A stretch of DNA of 20,225 bases from CAYXRK01 sp964467615 (GTDB taxonomy: Bacteria > Hydrogenedentota > Hydrogenedentia > Hydrogenedentales > GCA-2746185), in contig CAYXRK010000086.1 in the NCBI GenBank assembly GCA_964467615.1, positions 1 through 20,225 on the forward strand. The letters are read 5' to 3'. Below, piece after piece: positions 1-8,318 of the stretch (positions within the stretch are counted from its first letter, which is position 1; each line of letters begins with the position of its first letter). The notes under the pieces were generated by a model, which was given only the letters and a program-made list of their open reading frames with translations, did not search any database and was not told where the DNA came from. The position numbers and the translations under genes are program-made.

Positions 1-1176
1 GTGATTGGTGGCGCGACGCTGAATGACTACCGGTCGATTTTGCACGCGCATGCGTAGGACTCGGCGCACACGGGGGGTACGCGGCCGGAGATGTTGGAGG
101 ACGCGAAGCGGGCGAAGGTCAGCGTCATTATGTTGACGGACCATTTTCGCCCGCCGCGCGACTTCATGGACAGTTGGCGCGGCCTGCGTGATGGCGTGCT
201 GTTTATTCCGGGGTCGGAGTCGCATGGATTTTTGCTGTATCCGGAAACGTCGGTCATGGCGGAAATGGAGGGCACGAAGGAGGGCCTGATCAAAGCAGTC
301 GGCGCGGGAGAGGGATTCTTGTTTCTCTCGCACGTCGAGGAACGCGTCGAGCATGCGATGGACGGCCTCTTGGGGATGGAGGTGTACAACCGTCACGCGG
401 ACGCGAAGGACGACATGGCGCTGCTGATGACGGTCGCGAATTGGGCGACGGACCCGAAGCAGGGCGCGCGGTTGACGGAGATGATCGCGAAGTATCCCGA
501 AGAGGTTCTCGCGGCGCAGTGCGACTACGACGAGTTGTACATGGGCAAATGGGACCGCGAATCGCAGACGCGTCGTGTGGTGGGCGTTGCGGCGAACGAC
601 TGCCATCACAACCAAGTGTTCATCGTGAAGATGGTGGACGATCAGAAGGCGCTGCTTGGGACCATCGTCGATCCGGACGAGGACATGCGCGAGGTGACCG
701 TGGCGCAGAAGCCCTCGCTCGCGGAATTGATGAAAGGCCACAAACCCGGCGATATCGTCGCGAAATTCGACTTCGATCCGTATTGGGCGTCGTTCCACAA
801 CGAAAGCACGCACATCCTCGCGCCGGAACTGACGGAGCCGGCGATCCGCGCCGCGCTCAAGGAAGGCCACGCGTACGTCGCGCACGATTGGATGTGCGAC
901 CCGACTGGGTTCGGGTATATAGCGAGGAAGGGAGATGGTCCGATTGCAATCATGGGAGACGAGGTGAAGGCGGAAGGCGGGGTGGAGTTGCTGGCCGTAG
1001 CGCCGTCGAAGTGTCTCATTCGGATTTTGAGCGCAGGCAAGACCGTGGTCCAAGAGACGGCCGACACGGCGCGCCTGGAGAACGCAGCGCCCGGCGTGTA
1101 CCGCGTGGAGTGTTGGCTTGAAGTCGATGGCGAGATGCGGCCGTGGATCTACTCGAACCCGATTTATGTCCGCTGA
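1..1176 (+). pseudogene. PHP-domain metal-dependent hydrolase, 5' partial, interrupted by in-frame TAG
   Basis: Reading frame 1 is open from the window edge to the TGA at 1174-1176 except for one TAG at 55-57. The residues around it, NDYRSILHAHA-stop-DSAHTGGT, form the first metal-binding strand of a PHP (polymerase and histidinol phosphatase) domain. The next block, ending in MLTDH, follows at the expected spacing, and a later ANDCHHNQ (about 590-615) looks like the distal metal ligands. PHP proteins are usually metal-dependent phosphoesterases; the substrate here is unknown. A C-terminal beta-rich part ends in WIYSNPIYVR. The frame shows no other lesion, so the stop is a recent nonsense change (GAG to TAG would be one base) or a base-calling error. 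Translation could restart at ATG 91, but that product lacks the first His ligands. The true start lies upstream of the window. Confidence 0.75.
55..57 (+). other. In-frame amber codon inside the PHP motif
   Basis: TAG falls directly after the HAHA metal-ligand residues and before DSAHTGGT, with PHP homology continuing in the same frame on both sides. TAG is the ordinary terminator of six other genes in this window (YgfZ-TPR fusion, ricT, sulfatase-like, SGNH, ceramidase-like and last Gfo/Idh genes), which argues against genome-wide recoding. Confidence 0.85.
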
Positions 1177-1198
1177 CACCGTCGGGGAAATCAACGGA

Positions 1199-2965
1199 AT
1201 GAATCCGGAAGTGATCGAGGACGTGTTTGCGGTCCGACACAATGCCGGCGCGTGGCAGCGTACCGACCACACGTTCGTGCGGATAATCGGCGCGGACGCG
1301 GCGAGTTGGCTGCACAGTCAGACGACCAACGACGTGACGGGGCTCGAATCGGGCCAAGGCCACGCGAACGCCATCTTGGATCGGCAGGGACGGCTTCAAG
1401 GGCACTTCACGCTGCACCGCTGGGAGGACGAGTATTGGATGCTCGTCGAGCGGGCACAGTGGCCGCGCGTTCACGAGCACCTCGACGCGCACCTGTTTAT
1501 CGAGAACGTGCAGATGGAAGAGGCGGGCGAAGACCTTGAGCAGGTGGTGATTCAAGGGCCGAGGACGCTGCGCTACTTGGCGGCGCTTCTGGACAAGGAA
1601 GGCGTCGAGGCTTCGCATTTGTTGCCGTCGGCGGGTTGGGGATGTCATCCGCTCGAGTTGTTGGGCTTCGAGGTCCTTGCGTTTCGAGTTTCGCTGACGG
1701 GCGAGGACGGGTACGTGTTTGTCGTCGAGCGTGGACAGGGCGGGGCGCTGTTGGACGCGCTGATCGCCGGCGGGGGGAACGCGCCGGTCCCGCGGATTCT
1801 CGATGAGGCGATCGAGGTCCTGCGAATCGAAGCGGGTATTCCGAAATTTGGCGTCGATATGGACGCGACGAACCCCATTCCGGAAACGACCCTCGAGCGG
1901 ACGGCGGTCAGCTACGAGAAGGGATGTTACATCGGTCAGGAGGTCGTGGCGCGTTTGCGGACATATGGGTCGGTCAAGCAGGCGCTGGTGGGTTTAGTAT
2001 TCGAGGCGTCGGATGTTGGTGAAACGAAAGGCGACGGGCTGTTTGCCGGTGCGAAGCGTGTTGGGCGAATCACGTCGCGGACGTATAGCCCGACATTGGA
2101 CGCAGAGGTCGCGTTGGCGTACATGGATCGTGAGCACCGCGCGTCGGGGGAAATGTACGAACTTCACGCCAAGGGCGCGGATGCGTCGTTTCGCGCGCGG
2201 GTTACCGCGTTGCCGTTCTACGAGGCGCGGGGCCGCACTGACCAGGCGAGGGCGCTGTACGAAGAGGCGTTGGCGCTGTTCGAGACGGACTTGGAGGACG
2301 AGGACGTTTCGGCGATTCCTCTGCTCAAGGAGGCGGTTTTGCTCGACCCAGGATTCGAGGACGCGTACGAGGCGCTCGGGGTGATTCTGAACCGGCACCA
2401 GCGGGTCGATGAGGCTATTTACTATATGAAGCGGCTCGCGGCGATGAACCCGAATTGCTTGATGGCGCACACGAACCTGTCCGTTTTCTATGTGGCAAAG
2501 GGGATGATTTCCGAGGCGGAAGAGGAAAAGGCGAAGGCGGCGGTGCTGGGCATTCAGCGCGCCGCGGACGAGCGCCGGGCGAAGGAGATGGCCGAGGCGG
2601 AGCGCATGCGGCTGGAACTCGAGGCGCGGCAACGGATCGAAATGTTCGCGGAGGTGCTGGAGATTGATCCCGACGATCCGGTCGCGACGTTCGGGACGGG
2701 CAAGGCGCACATGCAATTGAACCAGTACGCGGAGGCGATCCCGTTTTTCGAGCGGGCCGCGGAGACGCAAAACGATTACTCGGCGGCGTGGCTGAGCCTC
2801 GGCAAGTGCCACGAGTTCCTGGGAGACGCGGACGCCGCGACGCAGGCGTATCGCCGCGGGATTGACGCGGCAAGCCGCAAGGGCGATCTTATGCCCTTGC
2901 GCGAGATGGAACGGCGATTGAACGCACTCGAGTCGGCCGCCGGTGTTCGCGCGGCGGCGGAGTAG
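1199..2965 (+). CDS. YgfZ/GcvT-like folate-binding protein fused to C-terminal TPR domain
   Basis: The product has 588 aa. Residues 10-335 are a YgfZ (CAF17-like) protein, a tetrahydrofolate-binding relative of the GcvT aminomethyltransferase that assists Fe-S enzyme maintenance. The family signature KGCYIGQE is at residues 241-248, and an early QTTNDV block is at 41-46. Where YgfZ proteins normally end, the frame runs on into tetratricopeptide repeats (about 340-575), for example LKEAVLLDPGFEDAYEALG, with a charged Glu/Ala/Arg helix in the middle. Family members are usually about 300 aa, so this is roughly double length. Start: ATG 1199 has GGGGA at 1184-1188 with 10 nt spacing. ATG 1166, which overlaps the PHP stop, has no clear Shine-Dalgarno and would add 11 residues. 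The fusion is seen directly; a scaffold role for the TPRs is inference. Confidence 0.88.
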   Translation: MNPEVIEDVFAVRHNAGAWQRTDHTFVRIIGADAASWLHSQTTNDVTGLESGQGHANAILDRQGRLQGHFTLHRWEDEYWMLVERAQWPRVHEHLDAHLFIENVQMEEAGEDLEQVVIQGPRTLRYLAALLDKEGVEASHLLPSAGWGCHPLELLGFEVLAFRVSLTGEDGYVFVVERGQGGALLDALIAGGGNAPVPRILDEAIEVLRIEAGIPKFGVDMDATNPIPETTLERTAVSYEKGCYIGQEVVARLRTYGSVKQALVGLVFEASDVGETKGDGLFAGAKRVGRITSRTYSPTLDAEVALAYMDREHRASGEMYELHAKGADASFRARVTALPFYEARGRTDQARALYEEALALFETDLEDEDVSAIPLLKEAVLLDPGFEDAYEALGVILNRHQRVDEAIYYMKRLAAMNPNCLMAHTNLSVFYVAKGMISEAEEEKAKAAVLGIQRAADERRAKEMAEAERMRLELEARQRIEMFAEVLEIDPDDPVATFGTGKAHMQLNQYAEAIPFFERAAETQNDYSAAWLSLGKCHEFLGDADAATQAYRRGIDAASRKGDLMPLREMERRLNALESAAGVRAAAE

Positions 2966-2976
2966 CGAGTTCCGAG

Positions 2977-3552
2977 TTAGTCGATCGCGTCGTGGACGGC
3001 TTCCAGCGCGTCGTCAATGGCGTCGCCGATATCGTCGCCGATGTCTTCCATCCCCTCCAAAGCATCTTCGACAATGCTATCGAAATCGAAGTTCCGGAAG
3101 TGCGCATCGAGCTCTAGGCGGAGGCGTTCCTTGATGACGATCCGGGCGCTATCGATCTCTCGGTGGGCGGCTTCCATTTCGGGCCGTACCCGTGTGAAAG
3201 ATTCGCGGGAGTCGCGTATAGCCCGGCGAATCTCCTCGCGGATTTGATCGTGGCCAGCGTGGCGCAGCGAGTCGCGGATGACGTGCTGGTCCTCGATGCG
3301 AATCACGATGTCGTCTTGGTCGCGCGAACCCACCGTCTTGTCGAGGATGTCGCCGACATAACGGGAAATTTCGCCCGGTTCGGAAAAGTCGTAGTCGCGA
3401 TCCTCGGGCGGGGCTGGAGGCCCGGCTGCGGCGAGGAGTGCTGGAGGCGCAGGCGGGACGGCATCGGCACCAGGGTCCTGGGCGGCAACGACGGTCACGG
3501 CGGTCAAGGTCAGGAGGCCCGCCCCAATCATTAGAACTACGAATGTACGCAT
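2977..3552 (-). CDS. Small secreted acidic protein of unknown function
   Basis: This 191-aa product has a clear signal peptide: MRTF, a hydrophobic core to about residue 22, then VVAAQDP as a likely signal peptidase I site. A Pro/Ala-rich linker (about 25-50) follows, then a long charged helical region rich in Arg, Glu and Asp (about 60-190) that ends in a very acidic stretch of Asp, Ile and Glu. No family was recognised. The start is well supported: GAGGG (complement of 3560-3564) lies 7 nt upstream of the ATG. It converges with the YgfZ-TPR gene (11 bp apart) and diverges from holB across about 104 bp. A periplasmic helical protein is likely; any specific role would be a guess. The opposite-strand frames here lack a signal or domain and are shadows. 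Confidence 0.7.
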   Translation of the reverse strand: MRTFVVLMIGAGLLTLTAVTVVAAQDPGADAVPPAPPALLAAAGPPAPPEDRDYDFSEPGEISRYVGDILDKTVGSRDQDDIVIRIEDQHVIRDSLRHAGHDQIREEIRRAIRDSRESFTRVRPEMEAAHREIDSARIVIKERLRLELDAHFRNFDFDSIVEDALEGMEDIGDDIGDAIDDALEAVHDAID

Positions 3553-3621
3553 GGCTGCACCCTCGATTTGTCCAATAGGACGCTTGGGCCTGGAAAAAGG
3601 TTTCTCCGGCTTCGCGGATGC

Positions 3622-3650
3622 TTGACGTCGCCCAATTGCGCCGCCATTAT
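3622..3650 (+). promoter_or_regulatory. Sigma70-like promoter for holB, possibly giving a leaderless mRNA
   Basis: TTGACG at 3622-3627 matches the -35 consensus at 5 of 6 positions. CATTAT at 3645-3650 matches the -10 at 4 of 6, with exactly 17 nt between. Transcription would start near 3656-3658, on the holB ATG at 3657. No good Shine-Dalgarno precedes that ATG. The promoter call is inference. Confidence 0.45.
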
Positions 3651-3656
3651 AGGCAG

Positions 3657-4742
3657 ATGAGCTTCGATTCCATCCGAGACCAAAGTGTCGCTATCCGCTT
3701 GCTGCGCAATATCTTACGCAGAGGGCGGGTACCGCATGGGTTGCTTTTTTTCGGTCCTGCTGGGGTCGGGAAGCGGCTGGCGGCGATGGAGTTCGCCAAG
3801 GCGTTGAACTGTCTCGGAAGGAACGGGGAAGCGTGCGGAGCGTGCCTTGCCTGCCGGAAGATTGATCACGGCAACTACCCGGACTTCTACCAGGCCGCGC
3901 CGATGAAGAAGTCTCGAAACATCGACGTCGAGGCGATCGACGAGATTATCGAGATGGCGTCGCTCAGGCCGTTCGAGGGCAAATGGCGGGTGTTTCTCAT
4001 TCACGACGCGGATCGAATGCGCCCGCCGGCGCAGAACCATTTATTAAAGACCCTCGAGGAACCGTTGGGAAACTCCGTGTTTCTATTGCTGACCGAATAT
4101 CCGCAGTTCCTGTTGCCGACGATTCGGTCGCGGTGCCAGCGGGTGCGGTTTGGGGCGCTGGCGGCGGCGACGGTGGAGGGTATCGTGCGCGGTTTGCGGG
4201 ACGTTTCGGAGGAGGAAGCTCGCGCGGCGGCGTTGGTGGCGCAGGGTCAAGTGTCGCGGGCGCTGGATTTGGTGGATTCGGAGAAACGTTCAGTGGTTTT
4301 GGACGTGGCGGAGCGGCTCCAGAAGGGGGAGGACCCGCTGGTGATCGCGGAGGAGTTTTGCATGTATCTTCAGGCCCAACGGGTGCAGGCGGAGTCCGCC
4401 GCCAAATCGGAACTGGAAGGCCGGGACCGCGGAGAATTTTCCCGCGAGGAGCGGGAGCGGGCGAAAGAGGAGCAACTGGCGCACACGGACGCCCTCAACC
4501 GGCGTGTTATACTGGATCATCTATATTTGTTGGAGACGTGGTACCGCGATGCGCTGGTATTCGGCGCGACCGGGGACTTGGCGAAGACGCTGAACCGAGA
4601 TCGCGGCCCGCTGCTGCGTGAAGCGGCCTCCACCGGTACGGACGAGAAAGTCCGGGCCATCGGGAAGGCGCGGCTCTACCTCGAACGGTTCCTTCCGGAG
4701 GAGCGCGTTTTCCGAGACCTGTTTTTTACGCTCGCGAGTTGA
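3657..4742 (+). CDS. holB: DNA polymerase III subunit delta'
   Basis: This 361-aa protein is the clamp-loader delta' subunit, which works with DnaX and delta to load the sliding clamp. The start MSFDSIRDQ matches the family's usual beginning; an ATG at 3618 would add 13 unlikely residues and overlap the promoter. Seen features: a P-loop-like GPAGVGKR at 33-40 with Arg where Ser/Thr is usual; four cysteines C52, C60, C63 and C66 forming the AAA+ zinc module; a KTLEEP motif; and the SRC arginine-finger motif in IRSRCQRV. The C-terminal helical collar domain contains an acidic/basic insert (about residues 240-280, rich in Glu and Arg). delta' is often a non-hydrolysing subunit, so the altered P-loop fits that role. 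ricT begins 24 bp downstream and is probably co-transcribed. Confidence 0.93.
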   Translation: MSFDSIRDQSVAIRLLRNILRRGRVPHGLLFFGPAGVGKRLAAMEFAKALNCLGRNGEACGACLACRKIDHGNYPDFYQAAPMKKSRNIDVEAIDEIIEMASLRPFEGKWRVFLIHDADRMRPPAQNHLLKTLEEPLGNSVFLLLTEYPQFLLPTIRSRCQRVRFGALAAATVEGIVRGLRDVSEEEARAAALVAQGQVSRALDLVDSEKRSVVLDVAERLQKGEDPLVIAEEFCMYLQAQRVQAESAAKSELEGRDRGEFSREERERAKEEQLAHTDALNRRVILDHLYLLETWYRDALVFGATGDLAKTLNRDRGPLLREAASTGTDEKVRAIGKARLYLERFLPEERVFRDLFFTLAS

Positions 4743-4753
4743 GCCGTTGAATT

Positions 4754-4757
4754 GGAG
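4754..4757 (+). promoter_or_regulatory. Shine-Dalgarno fixing the ricT start
   Basis: GGAG lies 9 nt before ATG 4767 and supports that codon over the in-frame TTG at 4752, which would place this ribosome-binding site inside the gene. Confidence 0.7.
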
Positions 4758-4766
4758 TTTCCCGCC

Positions 4767-5894
4767 ATGCAGACCGTAAAGGTCCGGCTTCGCAAACCGA
4801 ACCGGGTGTTGACGTTCGTGGCCAAGAACGTTCCGCTCGTTCGGAACGACGCGTGCGTCGTCAAGAGCGATCGAGGTATGGAGTTCGGCAGTTGCGTGAT
4901 ACCTCCGCAAGACTGCGCGAACGAGGAAGCCGACCGCTTCAAGATGAACGTCATCCGCAAGGCGACGCACCACGACATGGTGACCTACGGCCAACTGACG
5001 GACGACGAGACGCGGGCCAAGAAGATGTGCGCCGAGCGCGTGCGCGAACGAAAGCTGCCGATGAAGCTCGTCGACGTCGAGTATACGTTCGATCGGCGCA
5101 AGGTGACGTTTTTCTTTACCGCGGACGACCGCGTGGACTTCAGGGAACTGGTGCGCGATCTGGCCAAAGAACTCAAGACCCGGATCGAACTCCGTCACAT
5201 CCAGGTACGGGACGCGGCCAAGATGGTCGGCGGCATCGGGACCTGCGGGCGTGAGTTGTGCTGCACCTCGTGGATGCAGGAGTTCATGCCCATCTCGATG
5301 AAGATGGCGAAGCGGCAGAACCTTTCGCTGAATCCGTCCAAAATTAGCGGACAGTGCGGGCGGCTGATGTGTTGCCTGAGCTACGAGAATGAAGTGTACA
5401 AGACGATGCGCGCGGAGGAGCGGCCGGACCCACGCGATTTGGCGGGCATTCGAGACGAGATGGAGGAGCACCAGGGGGCCACCGTCTCGAAATTGAAACG
5501 GACTTCGTTGCGCGACGTTTTGGACGAGGACGAGGAGGATTCTTTCGAGAACGCCGCGCCATTGGTGGAGGTGCATATGCGGCACCCCGAACCGTCTTCA
5601 CGTTCTCGCCAACGCGACGAGGGCGAAGCGACGCCGCGGGCCGAAACCCTGCCAATCGAACGCACACGTGGGCCCGTTCCGGCGACCGCCCCGGAGGCGT
5701 ACGAGGAGGAAGAGTTCGCAGACGAACCGATGGCGCCAGAAGATGGCGGCACAGAGTCCCTGGCGTTGGACGAGGATACCGAAGATCGCGCCGGCGCGCC
5801 GCCTTCGGAACCGACGCAGCCCGGCGACGACCCCGGGGGCGACCGTCTAAAGCGCCGACGCCGCGGCAAACGGGGCGGCAAAGGCAGGCGTTAG
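4767..5894 (+). CDS. ricT: PSP1-domain protein of the RicT/YaaT family
   Basis: This 375-aa protein carries a PSP1 domain (about 1-215). Its cysteine pattern is that of RicT/YaaT: CGRELCC (C160, C165, C166) and CGRLMCC (C197, C202, C203). In Bacillus subtilis RicT forms a complex with RicA and RicF that binds Fe-S clusters and promotes RNase Y-dependent RNA maturation; that role is transferred from family knowledge. Its place directly after holB matches the Bacillus order. After about residue 215 the protein has an extra tail: acidic, Pro/Glu-rich low complexity, ending in a strongly basic Lys/Arg/Gly stretch (about 360-375) that could bind nucleic acid. It converges on the next gene with 9 bp between stops. 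Confidence 0.9.
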   Translation: MQTVKVRLRKPNRVLTFVAKNVPLVRNDACVVKSDRGMEFGSCVIPPQDCANEEADRFKMNVIRKATHHDMVTYGQLTDDETRAKKMCAERVRERKLPMKLVDVEYTFDRRKVTFFFTADDRVDFRELVRDLAKELKTRIELRHIQVRDAAKMVGGIGTCGRELCCTSWMQEFMPISMKMAKRQNLSLNPSKISGQCGRLMCCLSYENEVYKTMRAEERPDPRDLAGIRDEMEEHQGATVSKLKRTSLRDVLDEDEEDSFENAAPLVEVHMRHPEPSSRSRQRDEGEATPRAETLPIERTRGPVPATAPEAYEEEEFADEPMAPEDGGTESLALDEDTEDRAGAPPSEPTQPGDDPGGDRLKRRRRGKRGGKGRR

Positions 5895-5903
5895 GCCCGG
5901 CAA

Positions 5904-8318
5904 TTATCGGATAATCGTCCGCTCCGCTCCGCTCACATTCGTGATCCCCGCCCGCTCCTGCAACATGCGAAGCCGTTCCGCGTCCGCGCCGCGCCGTTGC
6001 GCTTCGGAAAGATACTGCTGCACCGGCCCCGGTTGGCCCGCATCGAGCGCCAACTCCGCCATCGAGAGCCAAGGCCGCGCGTCGTCCGTGAAAAGTTCCG
6101 AAGCGCGCTGCAGAATTCGAAACGCTTGTTGGAGATTGTTCCGCGCCTTCGCGAACGCCGACGCTTCGATCCACGACTCCGCTGCTTCGAGCTCGGCGGA
6201 CAACGCGGTGCGCGCCGCGTCCCAAAGTCCCTCGTCCGCGCACCGGTTCGCCAATTCCCGCCACGCGCCGTTTCCCGGGGTCGGCTCCGGCCAATCCGCA
6301 ACGAACTGTTCCAACGCCCCCATCCGCGCCTTGTTCTTTCCCTGCAAGTACCACAACTCCGCGTCGAGACCACTGGCGCGCTGCACGCGATCGAGCGTGT
6401 AGCTCGACGTCAAATACCGTCCACGCGCGTACTCTACCTTCGCCCGCGCCGCGTCGATCTCGGCCGTAGATGCTCCCGCCTTGGCTGCTTCGTCGAGCGC
6501 CTGCGCGGCGGCGTTCGCGTTCGCCAGCGCGGCCCGCGCGGGGGCGAGCACGGCGTTCATCTGTTCCGCGGGCACCCTGCCTTCGAGCGACTGAAGGACC
6601 CGCGCCGCTTCGCCCGCGTTACCCAGTTGCATCAGCACTTGGGCGTACCGTCCCGCGGCATTCGGGTCGATGGGCCCCAGCCGTTCGGCATACCGAAAAT
6701 AATCGAGCGCCTCCTTGCGATCCGCGAGAGCGCCCGTCTGGTCCGCGTGCGCCTGCGCCAACACCGCCAGTTGCAGCGCCGCCGCCTGGTCCTCCGGCTT
6801 CATCGCCAGCGCACGCCGCAGCGCGCCGACTGCGGGCGTGCCTTCCCCGAGCAGGCGTAGCGCCGCGCCCAACGCGGCCCAAGCCTCCGCGGGCGCATCG
6901 GCAAACGTCACTGCGTTCTGAAAATAGTCCCGTGCCGAGGCAAGCCGTTCGTTCGCGCGTCCGCGCGATTCGGCTGCGATGTCCTGCCGATTGTTCGCGA
7001 CTGCGCCCTGGGATTCGACCAACATCCGCTGACCTTCGGCCAGTTCGAGTTCGCCTAGTCGAAGCGGTGGCGCTAAGCAACTCGGGCACGCGTCCTGCGC
7101 ATCTTGCCACAGCGACGGCTCGGTCGACCACACGCCGTTCCGCTGAAACGTCCCGACGAATAACCAGAGTGTCACCGCCGCGATAACGACACCCGCCCCT
7201 GCTCGCGGAATTCCCCGCGGCAACAGCATCGCCAATCCGGCCATCATCATCGCAACACCTGGCAAAACGATATACATCTGCCCAGCCGTCACGGCGCGCT
7301 CGTGCGAAATCAGAGCGGGCGAGAGATACAGCAACGCGCCCCAAAGCAGTCCCACGCCGAGCGCGGGCAGCCATCGCGCCGCCGCAATACCTCCCAACAC
7401 AAACACCGCCACGACGACAGCGGCGACAGCGCTCGCGGTCTGCGGACTTGTCACCACGGCCAATGCCTTGCCCATCACCATCGGCCCGGCAAATTCGCCG
7501 AACGTCATCGCCCGATCGAGAAACGTCTTCGGCGAAAGCGTCCAATCCGGATCCGCCGCCGCCCGCGCGATCAGCAACATAACCGCGACGACAAACACCG
7601 GCGCAATACGCTTCGCTCGAATGAGCAACGAGTCGCTTCGAAATGTCGCGAGCTCCACCGCAGCCAACACCAACGGCAACACCCAGGCCGATTCCTCGCT
7701 CATCCACGCCATCACAAAACACGCGATCGCGCCCGCCGTCCGCCCTCGCGCGTACAGCAACGCCGCTGCGAGACCAAACACCGTCATCAGCACCGCCCCG
7801 CGCTGCACCGTAAGGTGAATCGTTTCCGCCACTGCCGGATGCACCGCGAACAATACCGCCGCGCCCAGCGCGGCCCCCTGGCCAGCTTCTCCGCCAAGTA
7901 CCCTGCGCGCCAACAGAAAAAGCAATGCGGCCGCCACGATATGTAACGCAATGTTCACCGACAAGAACGCCCGGGGCGACTCCCCAAACAACCACCATCC
8001 CAACCCGATCGTGAAAGCCGTCAGCGGTCGAATCTCCGCCGCCGCCCATCCCTCGCTTAGCGCGGCGAGCCCATGCAGCCCCTCGTTCTCGACTATCCCG
8101 ATCCGATCGGGATAGTGAAACGGCGCGCTCCAGGCGTTCGCATACGCGAGCAATCCGGCCACGGAGATCAAAAATACCGCTGCTACTTGTTGCGCAAGTT
8201 CAGGCCGCGCCGTACCCTGAAACACCGGCTGCGACAGGCGTTCCTCGAGCGCCGCGTCCTCCGGGGAAAGCGCCTCGGTTTCCGGCGTTTCGCCCTGCTT
8301 CTGCTCGATATCGTCCAC
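5904..8318 (-). CDS. Multi-pass membrane protein with C-terminal TPRs, TMTC/O-mannosyltransferase-like
   Basis: The 804-aa product starts at GTG with GGGG about 8 nt upstream. After a cytosolic acidic N-terminus (1-43), about ten hydrophobic segments run from residue 45 to about 410. The order resembles GT-C proteins of the TMTC/DUF1736 type: an early loop NAWSAPFHYPDR, then RPLTAFTIGL, then an FAVHPAVAET block. Relatives transfer mannose from a polyprenyl carrier to exported proteins. The first loop normally has an acidic pair; here it reads Pro-Asp, so catalytic competence is uncertain. Residues about 420-790 hold many TPR-like repeats (for example ALAMKPEDQAAALQLAVLA), probably outside the cytoplasmic membrane. 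The + strand is C-rich over this gene. It is divergent from the Tat-exported oxidoreductase. A non-catalytic TPR membrane protein is the main alternative. Confidence 0.75.
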   Translation of the reverse strand: MDDIEQKQGETPETEALSPEDAALEERLSQPVFQGTARPELAQQVAAVFLISVAGLLAYANAWSAPFHYPDRIGIVENEGLHGLAALSEGWAAAEIRPLTAFTIGLGWWLFGESPRAFLSVNIALHIVAAALLFLLARRVLGGEAGQGAALGAAVLFAVHPAVAETIHLTVQRGAVLMTVFGLAAALLYARGRTAGAIACFVMAWMSEESAWVLPLVLAAVELATFRSDSLLIRAKRIAPVFVVAVMLLIARAAADPDWTLSPKTFLDRAMTFGEFAGPMVMGKALAVVTSPQTASAVAAVVVAVFVLGGIAAARWLPALGVGLLWGALLYLSPALISHERAVTAGQMYIVLPGVAMMMAGLAMLLPRGIPRAGAGVVIAAVTLWLFVGTFQRNGVWSTEPSLWQDAQDACPSCLAPPLRLGELELAEGQRMLVESQGAVANNRQDIAAESRGRANERLASARDYFQNAVTFADAPAEAWAALGAALRLLGEGTPAVGALRRALAMKPEDQAAALQLAVLAQAHADQTGALADRKEALDYFRYAERLGPIDPNAAGRYAQVLMQLGNAGEAARVLQSLEGRVPAEQMNAVLAPARAALANANAAAQALDEAAKAGASTAEIDAARAKVEYARGRYLTSSYTLDRVQRASGLDAELWYLQGKNKARMGALEQFVADWPEPTPGNGAWRELANRCADEGLWDAARTALSAELEAAESWIEASAFAKARNNLQQAFRILQRASELFTDDARPWLSMAELALDAGQPGPVQQYLSEAQRRGADAERLRMLQERAGITNVSGAERTIIR

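Noticed and set aside
55..57. TAG as pyrrolysine or another recoded amino acid
   Set aside because: TAG ends six other genes here, and PHP motifs have no known pyrrolysine; mutation or base error is simpler.
1166..1198. Earlier start of the YgfZ-TPR gene at ATG 1166
   Set aside because: No Shine-Dalgarno before it, while GGGGA precedes ATG 1199; kept as an alternative only.
5903..5915. ATTATC-G-GATAAT palindrome at the ricT/TMTC-like junction
   Set aside because: Only 6-bp AT-rich arms with a 1-nt centre, overlapping a stop codon; too weak for a terminator, and no matching element seen at the other skew boundary.
6619..8049. 476-codon frame on the same strand as the TMTC-like gene
   Set aside because: Gly/Arg/Ala-rich composition typical of an out-of-frame shadow; the other frame has ordered membrane segments and TPRs.
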